Shown here: piece after piece, positions 44,263 through 56,690 of the stretch
Position numbering within the stretch: the stretch's first letter is position 1
Layout: every line of letters starts with the position of its first letter
DNA from: Congeria kusceri
Lineage: Eukaryota > Mollusca > Bivalvia > Myida > Dreissenidae
Length of the DNA: 64,000 nt
Direction of reading: 5' to 3'
NCBI GenBank assembly: GCA_027627225.1
Contig: CM051028.1
Span: 17,438,701-17,502,700 of the forward strand
The notes under the pieces: generated by a model
Databases searched by the model: none
What the model was told of the DNA's origin: nothing
What the model saw: the letters and a program-made list of their open reading frames with translations, nothing else
Program-made: the position numbers and the translations under genes

Positions 44263-45361
44263 TCCAGGATTTCGGGTTGGGGGGCGTAAACTTTCGATCG
44301 TGCAGTTATAAACCTTGTTTGTAGGTCTGCAGTGATCAGCAACAGATCCGTATCAAAGATATAATAAGTCTGTGCACATCATCATCATCATCATCATATA
44401 TTCATAAAATGTACTTTGATTCACTGAATAAATTAATACTTCACCGTAGTATGTTCGAAAATACATGATGGTTGGTCTGTTTGTCATGCACCTGTTTTGG
44501 CAGTAAATTGTCCTTATTTGATGTGCCTGTCCACTAAATACTTATTTGACATTCAATGTTATATACACATCAGGAACATCTTTAAACATGTAAACTCCGT
44601 AGCTGACTTCATTCAAACACACATGCATCGAGAATTATTTGTATTATTCATTGACCGAAGTGTAATGGTCTCTTTTTGAAGTGAGTGTCATTAAATAACT
44701 CAAACGTACACAGTCATGCTCATCAGTCGTCTTCAGATGTGCTATGCACTGTTGTTTTGTTATCAAAACGAAGTAACGGACTGACAGAAGAACACATTTT
44801 TTACACAAAATAGTGTGAAAGATACTTGTACGATTGCCTTGTGAACTAATAAGGCAAGTGATGCCGACTTTGTGTCAATTTCACTAACATGTCGTGCCTG
44901 GAAAAAACATAATATCGCCAGGAACCAACGTTGTGGACACCCCTCGTTATATCTTTCTTGAATGCATAAAACAATATGAAATTTGGTGTGATTGCTAATG
45001 GGACATTGAACAAAATGTTTGCCGATTTAGATTTTTGTGAACTATTTATGGAGACAAAACTGTATTAACTGGAAATTAGTTATTGATTTGACTTGAATGT
45101 CGACTTTAAATCTTATTTATTCGAAAAGTATTAATGTCTTTTAGGCGGTATCTTTTGCCAACAGTTTATTGCATCTGTCATCTTTATACAATATATGAAT
45201 TTATAAAAGAAAATGATATCATCCACAAATAAAGTTATATATACCCATTGTCTGTATATTTTCGCTGAACGTTGGTGCCGGTGCTACGGTGTACGTAAGA
45301 AATCGTAGGGAGCGGGCTAGGTTGGGTATGTTTTACTAAAGTTTATGAGTATCATTTTTTG
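44263..45361. other. Non-coding stretch with an ATC microsatellite
   Basis: (CAT)n at about 44378-44398. No gene recognised. Confidence 0.6.
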
Positions 45362-45600
45362 GCTCACCTGAGCACGAAGTGCACTTTTGCACTTTCTTTA
45401 CATGAAAAAGGGGCAATAACTCTGGTTTTACTGGTGTGATTTGACCCAATAACAATCCCATCCGAGATTTTATGGTCTTACACAAACTTTGCAAGTTAGG
45501 TCAAGATTGAATAAAAAATGTTGTCTTTATCACGATAACGGTCCAAATTAATGACGGCACATTGACGATGGACGACGCCGGAGAGGTCCCCTATACCAAT
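45362..45600 (+). mobile_element. Short GCTCACCTGAGC element, 3' end unclear
   Basis: GCTCACCTGAGCACGAAGTG follows a T-run, as in the complete members. The interior is a different sequence (AAAAAGGGGCAATAACTCTG, GATTTGACCCAATAACAATC) ending near ACGATGGACGACGCCGGA. No hairpin terminus found. Confidence 0.6.
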
Positions 45601-45677
45601 TAATAAATTGGTTAAAATTAAAGAGTGAAATAGTATAGCACAGCATTTAATTTTAAATTATGAAGAATTGTAAGGTC

Positions 45678-47343
45678 CCCTGTGAAATGAACAGTAACTG
45701 TTCATGAATCAGTCATGAAATATTCATTAATAGTTCATATACAGAGTTCATGAAAAATCGTGAAAATACATGGAACTGCAATTGAGACAAATCTTGAAAT
45801 GTGCATGAAAAAATCAGTTCATGAACTGGACATGGTTCACGAACTGTGCATGAAATACAATCAAGGATAGTTAACAGACTTTTCATTGCCAGAAGTCTTG
45901 AACAATTCATGAACAATTCATAGGATGAACTATTTAATGCACAGTTCATGTCCAGTTCATGAACCTAGGGCTGCATGAACAATTCATGAACTTTTCTATA
46001 TAATTGTTTTGTCTCATTTGCACTTCATGTTCTGGATATGAACAGTTCATAGTCATTAGTTCTTGAATAGTTCATGAACTGTTTAAGACAGGCAATTATT
46101 AACGAGTTCACGACAATACTGTTGACTCAACTGGAGCAGATCTTTGTAACTAATAGTCCATCATTTCTACAATAGTTTGCTTCTTAAAAACTGAGCTGTT
46201 ACTGCACTTTTAAACTCCGTTCCTAAGGGTAGTCTCAACTTGTGCCATTGGTTAGTTTGTATAAATAATAATGTATTTCAACATTTCATACAGTGGCCGT
46301 AGAAGTAATAACAGCAAGACAATCAATTGGTTAAAAATTGCATAAACAAATGATTTAAGAGCGACATACACAACAATGGCAAAAAGGATTTACCATCCAA
46401 AATAACGTTATCATTCAGTTGCAGCTAAATTTTCGAAATCTAACTATATTGTGATACTCATGGATTGAGCCATAACTATTTAAACAAACAAAATGTGACA
46501 AGTTCAAGACATAAGTAATAAGGAACCACAGGTTATGAATAGTTAATTACAAAATAACAATCAATTTGTTTTCTGAATTTGTATAAATAAGTTACCGTTA
46601 CAGAAGTAAATAATTCATGAACAGTTCATGAACAGGACATGAAAATACATATTCCCATCAAGCAACATAAAATACCAGCTTCGAGCAATTGTAATTAATA
46701 TGAATAATTACTATAATATTATAAAACCATTATAATCCACTACTGTCATTAATATAGAATAGTGCCATGATTTTAGAGACATAGCGATATTTTCTCTTTT
46801 TCAAATGAGAAATGTCAATAACTCCAATGGCTTGGCCAGACAATTAAATTATAAAATTAATGTAATAAAAATAGCAAGCACCTGAAATTTTAACACACCA
46901 GTTCATAAAATTTACTGTCAACATTAGCTACCTTCCGTCACCTATTAAAAATGATTTATAATTAAATTCCTTCACAACAAAGATGGCTGGCTTTTTTCCC
47001 ACCAAAAACTGGCTGCAGAAAACTTGATTGTGAAAATAAACAAAATTAACCGATTGAGGTTAATTGCCACTAGATTACGATCTTGATTGGTTCATGAACT
47101 GTTCATGGCCCAATCAATACTGAACTTATTCTTGATCAGTTCATAATCAGTTCATATCCATATCATGGTCAATTAAGGACTTCATTGATCCATGATCAGT
47201 TCATGAACATTTCATTAACACCTCTCAAAGACAGTTCATGTCCAAAAGTTCATGAACCCAGATTAAGAACTGTTTAAGCGCAGTTCATGAACAATTCTTG
47301 ATTAGCTTGAAATGTGCATGATTTCATGCATAGCATTTCGCGG
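45678..47343. mobile_element. Candidate TIR element dense in TTCATGAA palindromes
   Basis: The candidate ends CCCTGTGAAATG (45678) and CATTTCGCGGG (47334-47344) are imperfect inverted repeats. Between them at least ten full TTCATGAA or GTTCATGAAC palindromes cluster within about 400 bp of the left end, near 46610-46625, and within about 250 bp of the right end. The middle is AT-rich and non-coding. I infer subterminal binding sites of a DNA transposon, but the ends are weak. Confidence 0.5.
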
Positions 47344-48202
47344 GTGGTGGTGTACATTTACGTGTTTTTTTTCTGCTACGAGAATAAAATTGTGTTTGTT
47401 TACCACAATTCCGACAGAAGTGAAGAAATAATCTCTTTAATTCAACATAATTATAACATTTAATGAGGAGTGACATCATCTTTAGTTATTGTAATATTGT
47501 GTTTACGTTAATTAAAAAAATAGTTGTTTTGTTACATTATATTTCAAGATTATAACGAAGGATGTTCAAGCACCGTATAATATTTAGCACACAACAAGAA
47601 TATCTTTAATGAAAATAGCTTTAAAGTTAAACACAAATGTGTATGGAATTTAAATAACAAGTTGCTGTCAAAAACATTGGAATTACGTGGAATTACGCTA
47701 AAACTTTCTGTGATTATACCTTATTTTCATAATTTTAGTCGCCAGAAGAATGTTAGCGTAGAGTAACTTAGCAAAATCATTTTACTAAAAACAGCTTGAT
47801 TAATTTATTTTAGTTAATAATGCAAATTTAAAACAGGATGAAGGCATAGGTTGTTTAGATACTGAAATCGCTATTTTTGTGTTTATTGCATAATAACCGT
47901 TAAATGTACTGTGTAGTTTGTTTGTCAATCTTCAAAGAGTAGACAATATTGTTGAAAATAAAAATAATAATTAAACTGATAAATAAAGTACATGATGTAT
48001 ATTATATACGTATGTTGATATTTGTAATTCATTTTTAGGACAGCAACACAATTTTAAGATTGAAAATCAAATATATTGTATGTTTTCCGTTAAATATGAA
48101 TATGTTTATACCCCCGTTTAATCAATAAAAGTCACCACAAGTCAACAGGGGACATCACTCGTGATTATGCAAGGGAAATTACCTAGTTTCAGGAAAGGCC
48201 TA
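47344..48202. other. No recognised feature
   Basis: Very AT-rich; no gene. Confidence 0.4.
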
Positions 48203-48204
48203 TA

Positions 48205-50281
48205 CAGTACGTGCCACGCGAAACCCGCAAAGTTCGCGAAATGCGACGAGCCGATTTGATCGTGAAGCTCAGATTGCTCGCACGCGATGTCACCAAATTT
48301 CGCTTATTCTCGCGACCAAAATACGCAGTTGTTCGCGAACTTTCGTGGCGAATAATTTTGTCCCGTGACAAGAAAATAACTAGTAAAATACACACTTGTA
48401 CGCTATATTTTCACGTAGCGGTGAATAAATAATTTGTGTTAGAAAACTTTGTGGAATTGATATTTGAATGTATTCCTTTGAATTATGTTACCTACAAAAT
48501 AATTCAAATTTAGACATTTGTTGCAGAAGATTTAAAATATAAAAGAAATACACTTTTTATTGAATACATGGGGGAAAAAAAAGCATTCAAAATAAACTTA
48601 ATATTTTTCATGTGAAATTTTGAAATGGGTATGTGATAGGGTGTGTTTGTTGTTTGTACATATGTTTCTTTTATTATTTTCACGGCATGCTATTTATTAG
48701 ATTGTTCTTAATAGGTTTCTGGGTAAAACTTTGTGTTAATTATTTTATATGTGCTTCGTTTATTTATATGTTGTTTCTGTTTGAAACCCTTACTGTTTTA
48801 TTACTTCAAGTACTTATAGTATTATTATATGAAGACTGAATAAACTATTGCTATGAACTTCTATCTTATGTACACTATATGTAGTTTCATTATCATTCGG
48901 GATGTGAACTGGAATTTTAAATGACTATTAGAAAAAAAAAGAAGATAAATCCCAAAATAAATAAACCTGAATAAAAACAATTTAGATGCCACAAGCAGTG
49001 TGTTTGCTATATTGACACGTCAGTTAGCACATTGGAGGCCTGTATGCCACGATCAGTGTGTTTGCTATATATTGACACGTGTGTTAACACAATGGAGGCC
49101 TGTATGTCACGATCAGTGTGTTTGCTATATTGACACGTCAGTTAACACATTGGAGGCCTGTATACACAACATGTGAAAACACATAAAGGCAGCTAAGGTT
49201 AACACGCACTCACCGGTAGTCTGCAGAACAAATTAGGTTTTCTTTAGCAAACACTAAATTAAGAAGAGGCTACAATAACCGTTGTGATGGTTTTCGTTTG
49301 ATATACATGTGTATTTACATTTATTGTGTTTGCCGATGAGTAAATTTTATAAAAACAAACGTTACAATGAAACCATATGTTACAAATAATTATAGACACG
49401 TGTATACAACTCAACTACATGATTATTATAAAATATCGTGTCAAAACGTCGGTGATTTGCATCTTCATGATGATTATAGATACGATAAAATAGAATATGC
49501 TAGTGCACGGGTGATGATGACATATATGTACATGTAAACAAATAATCTGCATGGATATTCTAAAAGAAGAAATGTTTGAAACAATCTCGCCCATGAAGAA
49601 TAAGATAATAATGCATTTGTATAATCATCACAAGAACCCCGTATACACATTCACATAACAATCGAAACAACTAATTAACGAATAACTAATAAATCATTTA
49701 CATGGACATCAGTTAATATTATTGTAAAAGTGACATCAAATTCAAATTAAGCGAATTAGTGAAATGTGGCATATACGTAAAAGGGGTGATTATTTGTAGT
49801 GAACAAAAGAACAATCAGTGATTTATAATTTTCAGTTGATTTTAATGATTATTGTCCGTATATACACGCTATAAAAATTCATTGTGACTTTTATACGCGT
49901 TTTCACTGTTTTCTTTTATTAATACTGTCAAATAATAGTGATTTATTATATCATTATTTATTAATTAATCGTAATATGAAGGCTATAAAATTAATATATC
50001 TACATTTAACATACACTTTGCGATACACAATATAGAATAATGCGAAAAGACAGTAAAAACTGTACAACTCTTCATTTTTAAAGAGCTGATGCACAAATAA
50101 CTGTAAAATCAACGCGAATCACGACCAATTTTCGTAACATATTCGTCGCGAAATCTCGAAATTTGGTGACATCGCTATGTTTCGCGAATCGTCGAGAACT
50201 TTCGTGACGTCGCTTCGCGAATATTGATCTAAGGCTCGTCACGACAGCACGAATTCTGCGGGTTTCGCGTGGCACGTACTG
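48205..50281. mobile_element. 2077-bp TIR element with TA duplication
   Basis: The ends CAGTACGTGCCACGCGAAAC and its exact reverse complement continue to about 25 bp of perfect inverted repeat, flanked by TA at 48203-48204 and 50282-50283. Weaker inverted similarity extends about 170 bp inwards, with GCGATGTCACCAAATTTCG conserved on both sides and multiple TTCGCGA motifs. The interior is AT-rich and lacks a transposase. TA targets suggest the Tc1/mariner group or a relative. Confidence 0.9.
48996..49165 (+). repeat. Three-copy 58-60-bp tandem repeat inside the TIR element
   Basis: CAGTGTGTTTGCTATATTGA...GGAGGCCTGTATG starts at 48996, 49054 and 49114. The copies differ by a TATA insertion and a few substitutions. 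Confidence 0.9.
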
Positions 50282-50283
50282 TA

Positions 50284-51029
50284 CTTAAACATTGTGGAGT
50301 AATTTTGTTAATTTTGGTAACATGTTATAACATGTTAGGAAAAGATTTAAGAATACTTACTCATTGTACAGTAATTTTGTTAATAATGAGCAAACATTCC
50401 AGGCATAATGACAATACTTGGGCATAAATGCATGACTTATAAAGACAACATTTCCAGGCATACAAAACACACATGTCTAAAGTATGCCTCTTTTTTTTAC
50501 GCTTACAAAATACTTGTCCTTTATTGTCCACAAAATTTGCTCATTCGGAAAACATGAATTCCAGGTCTTGCTAGCTTAAAGGGAAAGTTTCACATTAAAA
50601 TCTTTTGGCAGTGAAAAATATTTTTTTCTTAAATTGACTTTTTCCTATTTTATAATACATTTATTGTTTATATTTCAAGGTTTGAAAAGCAATGTGCTTG
50701 TGCAAAGTTAAACATTTGACGAATATGTTATTTTTCAAGAAAATGTTGCTACCTGGTACACATACCCTAGTAATGTTTACTTAAAATGACACAATAAATA
50801 TATAAAATATAATGTGATGTGACCAAAACAGCACAGCAGACACATTTTTTTTATACATTCTAAAATGTCTTGTTTTAAAATTCCAGTGTTAGAGAAATGT
50901 TTTTCCAACCCAAAACTGTGAACACCGTTCCTTTAAATTTATTGTATTCAGCACTTACTTTGTTATTATTATATTATTCTATTTAAATGTTTATATGATT
51001 GCATAAAGTAATACAAATGTCTATTGTAG
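50284..51029 (+). other. Intron or upstream DNA next to the CPSF2 exon
   Basis: AT-rich with degraded repeats (GGGAAAGTTTCACATTAAAA). It ends with the acceptor AATGTCTATTGTAG immediately before the exon at 51030. Confidence 0.5.
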
Positions 51030-51197
51030 GTTGTCCTGTGTAGCCAGCCGGATTTGCAAAGCGGATTTTCCCGAGACTTGTTCGTAGCCTGGTGCGGAAA
51101 CCCGAAGAACAGCATCATTCTGACCAATCGTACGTCTCCAAGGTCGCTTGCCCGATGGCTCATAGACCATCCCGACAACAAAACAGTAACAATGGAG
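51030..51197 (+). CDS. CPSF2: CPSF2 (CPSF100) internal exon
   Basis: CPSF2 is the 100-kDa subunit of the nuclear cleavage and polyadenylation specificity factor. It is a catalytically inactive metallo-beta-lactamase/beta-CASP protein that pairs with the endonuclease CPSF73 and symplekin in pre-mRNA 3' processing. This 56-codon exon reads [18 protein letters not shown], then [20 protein letters not shown] and [11 protein letters not shown]. By memory of the human protein, about two thirds of positions agree ([31 protein letters not shown]). The segment belongs to the later part of the metallo-beta-lactamase fold, after the beta-CASP insert. It is bounded by TAG|GTT at 51030 and GAG|GTTCGA at 51198, both phase 0. 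The final GAG joins the next exon's VRRRIRLEG as vertebrate E-L-R-K-R-V-K-L-E-G. The frame is open without anomalies. Confidence 0.93.
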
Positions 51198-51525
51198 GTT
51201 CGAAATTTAAATTGCATATATAATATACATTTTGACCATGTAATGACACTAGTAACATAAATAACTAGGGAACAATCCAAAGCAAAATAGCAGGGTGTTG
51301 CACCATGCTCCTTGTTGGTTCCTCCCTGCTATCCCCGTGGGCTGGTCAACACAGAAATGTTAAATATGTTTTGAAATTTCAATATATTTGTATGAATATC
51401 TAATGGCAAATGAATATACTATGTTTGAAAGCTTTAATTAGGAGCATTTAGTTGATAAAAACCTTGAATTAACCAATTTATTAGCTAGGAAATGTCTAAG
51501 AACTTTGACTGCTTTCCACCCGGCC

Positions 51526-52011
51526 CCTTTTGAACAGCGCCCTGTACCTTTTTTGATCCTAGATTCCTGTCCTAATAACCCTTTTGAGCAGCGCCCTGTA
51601 GCTTTTTTGATCCTAGATTCCTGTCCTAATAACCCTTTTGAACAGCGCCCTGTACCTTTTTTGATCCTAGATTCCAGTCCTAATAACCCTTTTGAACAGC
51701 GCCCTGTACCTTTTTTAATCCTAGATTTCTGTCCTAATAACCCTTTTGAACAGCGCCCTGTACCTTTTTTTATCCTAGATTCCTGTCCTAATAACCCTTT
51801 TGAACAGCGCCCTGTACCTTTTTTGATCCTAGATTCCTGTCCTAATAACCCTTTTGAGCAGTGCCCTGTACCTTTTTTGATCCTAGATTCCTGTCCTAAT
51901 AACCCTTTTGAACAGCGCCCTGTACCTTTTTTGATCCTAGATTCCTGTCCTAATAACCCTTTTGAACAGCACCCTGTACCTTTTTTGATCCTAGATTCCT
52001 GTCCTAATAAC
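51526..52011 (+). repeat. 54-bp minisatellite, nine units, open reading frame preserved
   Basis: Nine 54-bp units (CCTTTTGAACAGCGCCCTGT, ACCTTTTTTGATCCTAGATT, CCTGTCCTAATAAC). A 183-codon frame runs through because 54 is a multiple of three. Differences among units are mostly amino-acid changing (Cys/Ser/Phe, Arg/Cys/His, Pro/Ala), so there is no sign of protein constraint. Intronic. Confidence 0.92.
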
Positions 52012-54916
52012 CCTTTGCCAGAGTACCTTGCCTCTTATCGCACAGAATGTTACTAATAGAATTGGGGAAATTTTCTAATTTTAGGGAATGCAAACTTCAA
52101 ACAATTATTTAACGTATACCAATAACTGTTGCATACTTTTGGGAATAAAAAATTTACATAATTGTTTACATAAGCGGTTAAAATGAAGTTACAAACATAT
52201 CCTCGACATACACTCTAGAACTGATGCTAATTATGAACGTATTTTCTCATTGTATGCCATCAAAAGAATGCTATATTCATTGAAGTAACGAAATAACTAT
52301 TTTGTTTAGCCTACATTTATATAAGCGGTACGCTCTATAAATAGCAATTGTGCAATGTTCCCATTCATAAATCTAATTCACAGAGTTGCCGTTCCATGTA
52401 GCCCATTGATTCTAGTGAGTTCATCACATTCCAGAAACAGTAGTGTCATTCTAAAAATAGCGTGCGTAGCTAGCAACCGTTGTATAGCTGTGTTAATATA
52501 CTCGTACATGCATCAATAATAGCGTTCAGAGAATCATAAACCTAAAAGTTTCAATAAATGGGGAATTTATATTTATAAACTTACTGTTAATTTGATTTAA
52601 AATTGTGGTTACGATTTATTAACGATTATTTCTAATTGCATCTTTTTATCAACTTCTCCAGTAGATGTTATTTAATCTGTAAAAAGATGCTACATTTTCT
52701 ATAGATAAAATGTTATAGAAAGAAGATTCGGAATACGTCGAATTGTTATACACAATTTGCAATACTAATTATACATAGGAACCCTTGATATATCATCTTT
52801 TTACTGATATAATTTAAAATCGTCCTAATCTAATGAATTTTTATGTTTGTGTTATCAAAAATAAAGTCGTAACATTTCAAAAATAGCTGAAGGTTCCCTG
52901 ACTATTGCTTTTTATTGGGATACACAGTATGAATGCTTCTTTCACTTCAAATCGTTAATATTTACATTACATAGGCATTTTGATATGGAAGGGGTATGCA
53001 TTCATAATCTTATGAACTCAGTGCCTTATCACCGGCGTAGTAATATCTGTGTGTCCTATTTTTATGCAAATTATATTTCGACAAAAATATTTACTTGAAC
53101 TAAGATGTCTTATATTGTTCAATGTTACTCTTTTTTGCATTTATTGTTGATGTTTGATTAAATGTTTTTATAATTAATATACATGAGCATTTCATTCCAA
53201 TTCTTCTTCCACAAAAATCAATTTGAATTTTTTTTTTTCACTTTTGCTTGATAGTATTCTAACATGCAAGATCTACACGTGTTATTATTAAACTAAGCCA
53301 ATTCGCTAGCAAGTAATATGTACATGTTATAGTATTTTAGGTAAACATTACTTTTCTTAGAAGCGACCACAGAAAATCTCCATGACGTAACATCCGTTCA
53401 GGAACGTAGCTTTAAAGTGGATATGATTTTTCACATTGATGTGTCTATTTACTAGATGCATTTAGATCGTCTAATTTATTGTGCATAAATTTATATCACA
53501 GTTAATAATGATGAATTGTTTAACATGTACAATAAGAAAAAGAAATGCATTTTGAGATTTATATTAAAATGTTATAATACAAGTTATGTCCAGGCAAAGA
53601 AAAAAGCCTAGATACGCCCTTGTGGATGCTATTGATCCACACGGATCCTACCGCACATCATGGATTTGCCAGTTTGACCATTGCGTTCATAATCACATGG
53701 ACGCAACCAAAATTAAATTCAATCCTTAATTATATTAGATAACTAAAATGAATGGTATATTACCGGTACTATAAGTAACTTTATAGACTCGTTTGATACA
53801 TAATAATTTTAATTCATTCCAGAAATTATTTTCTTACATTGTTATTTGCTAAATTGGCTTGACAAATTCAGATAACAATTATGTTAACCTAAATTATTTT
53901 GGTTATTCATATATCACTGGTGGAAACATGGAGCTGTATGATTGGTTTATTCACGGCATAGATATTAATGATAATTTTATTTAATTTTTAAATTAATAAA
54001 TTTATCTCAAATTAACTTTCGGGTCCGAGAAGATTTCTTATAGTGTCAGAAAAATCTGGGGTCCAGTAAATCTCCTAATATTGGTGGGGACCAAAAATCT
54101 GGGGTCTGAGAAGTCAGGCAACCGATTATCTTGGCCGTCTGTTTAAGTAATTTTTAAATGACATCTCAAAATTAATTTCAACGCCGATTGTCTTTTTTAA
54201 AGACATTTCTTGTTTCAAAATATATGAGTTAGGCGGGTTTAGGTATTAGATTTTAAATGTATTAAATATTGACTGAAATTAATGTGCTAACACCTTTTAA
54301 TGACATGCTTTAACATGCTAGATTAGTTATAGTTTTATGTTAACCATTCACATATAGCAAAAATTATCAATTTTCTAAGATTTTAAGCAGAAAAAAATGT
54401 AATACAAAACATGCACTGTATAATACACACTATATGATATCCTTCAAACTTGGTTATTTTGAATAAAGTAAAATACAGTCACCTTTAAATGACTTTACAT
54501 GCTAACTATCGATAATAGTTATATATTCTGGTATATATCAGCCTTCTTTGCACATACGCTGATGACACCTTCTCTCTTTCAAAGGACGATATAGCAATAA
54601 ATGTCATTTTCCAAGATAGCAGGAAAAAAGAGACTGTAAGGACATCCTTAAAAAAAAGCTGGTGTGCGGTAACATGACCGACTCACGAAATTGGGCCCGA
54701 CTCACAAGTTTTTATAGGTTTCCGTGAAGCAAATTTTTTTAAATGTTCTATTCAAAAATTTAAGTTATATATTCGTCATATTTTGTTCATAATTACTTTA
54801 TTACCGTGTTTGGACTGCGTTCTAATTACTCGAATTAAGCTGAATTTTTTTAGCAGTGTTAGTATCCTGATGCACTGATGCCACTGATGCCACACTAAGT
54901 TAAGCAATGTGATTAG

Positions 54917-55198
54917 TTTTGTTTGTTTGTTTGGGTTTTTCGCCGTATTCAACAGTATTTCAGTCATAACGGCGGTCAGTTAACCTACTCACACTTTTCC
55001 TGGGTAAGCTGGTTTACCAGTACTAAGTGCACATACTTATGCCAGTAACTGACAACTGCCCTACTTGAATCAGAGGTAGGGGGAGAATGGCCTTAGAAAT
55101 AATTTCATGACAAATCCCCACAAGTTACCTGGCCGGGCTGGGAATCGAACCGGATTTGTAGTCCAGCGCTCTACCAACTGAGCTAGCCGGCCCGCCTT
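54917..55198 (-). mobile_element. tRNA-derived SINE with 11-bp TSD
   Basis: The minus-strand head (GGCCGGCTAGCTCAGTTGG) and body match the SINEs at 28168-30235, 58646 and 63458. The tail carries GGCGAAAAACCCAAACAAAC. AATGTGATTAG flanks at 54906-54916 and 55199-55209. Confidence 0.92.
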
Positions 55199-55610
55199 AA
55201 TGTGATTAGGATTGTATTATGTGTTAAGGTAAATTGGTCCGTGTCATCTACATTTGTTCCCACCCAGAAAATACATTTAAAAAATAAACTACAATAAAAA
55301 AATTTGCCTACCTACCCTTCTTGAAAATTCTGGGTCGCGTTACCGCAAACAAACATTTTTTTTAAGGATGGTCAGATGCTAAACGTATGCTATATAATAC
55401 ATTTAGACAGTATATGATAGCGTTCGAACTTGTTAATTTTAAAGACGTTCGCAACAAAAAGAAATAATTGGGTTAATTTCTCCTTTTGCTTCATTTTTTC
55501 TTTATTGTTTATAGGTTACAATATACTAATTTCATCTATAATGTCCATTCAAAATAAATATTTTTAATAGTTAAAGTTCATAAAGCATACATAATAATTA
55601 AAAACACACG

Positions 55611-55802
55611 TATGCAATGTATTTCCAAACACACTATGCAATGTATTTCCAAACACACTATGCAATGTATTTCCAAACACACTATGCAATGTATTTCCAA
55701 ACACACTATGCAATGTATTTCCAAACACACTATGCAATGTATTTCCAAACACACTATGCAATGTATTTCCAAACACACTATGCAATGTATTTCCAAACAA
55801 AT
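55611..55802 (+). repeat. 24-bp minisatellite, eight units
   Basis: TATGCAATGTATTTCCAAAC plus ACAC, repeated eight times almost without variation. Open in several frames on both strands by virtue of length; not coding. Confidence 0.95.
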
Positions 55803-56690
55803 TTAGTTCAGAAATGATCCATTAAATATCTTCATTCTATTGATACATTGTTTATGTATGTTAAAACGAAACAGGAAAAAAGTCTACACAGGTACCCTAT
55901 ATGAAATCCAATATTTCCCAAACAAGTTCGGTGAACCATTCTTTTTATTAATGTTTTGGTGTATGTATACATTGTTTTAAGAAAATCGTTTGGAACAAAA
56001 TATGCATTTGATAAAAATGAAGTTTCAGAAAGCACTATTAGTTCCCATTTGACACACTTAAATGTCCAGTCAACTTCATTATTTAAGCAGTAAATGTAGG
56101 TGAAATGTTTTTATTATCAACAAACACATGTATATTGCCAAAAAAAGCATGTACAAACATATCAGTTGAAAGAACCATAACCTTGTTTGAAAAATAACTA
56201 TCCTATATACTTAAAACATTGATAAAAATCCAAACTGAAAAATGGCTTCGACAGGTACCGTATTCAAAACCCAATATTTCAGGAACAAGGCCGGTGACCC
56301 CTATTTTTTTAACACTGTTTTAGTTTCAGTATACAATGACGCATGTATGTGGGATCTTTAAACAAAATCTGTCGTTTGGAACAAAATATATTCGTATATT
56401 TGATAAATTATTGATTTTTCACAGGCAAATTAAATCTCGTTAAGTGTCCATTACAAGTTATTTGTTAAATGATAACTGTAGATAAAGCGCGTTTTATCAT
56501 TAAACTGCACTTTTATATTACCAAATGAAGCATTTAAAGCAAGATGCATTTAAAAATCTCCATCTTTGTTTGAATATAAACGCTTTATATTATTCAACTT
56601 TCTAAGTCACACAAACTGAAAAAAGGCTTCAACAGGTACCGTATTCAAAATTAAATATTTCCTGAAAAAGGCTGGTGACCCCTATTTTTA

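Noticed and set aside
44253..44290. hAT-type terminus CAGTGGCGGATCCAGG
   Set aside because: No matching inverted end found nearby, so I did not call an element.
51526..52011. NNPFEQR repeat resembling the NNPFQFR motif of CPSF2
   Set aside because: It lies downstream of the exon that should follow that motif and within the minisatellite; coincidence is the simpler reading.
51505..52056. 183-codon open frame with an 18-residue repeat
   Set aside because: A 54-bp intronic minisatellite; unit differences are mainly amino-acid changing and there is no start, splice or family context.
55564..55817. Overlapping open frames on both strands
   Set aside because: All come from the 24-bp minisatellite.
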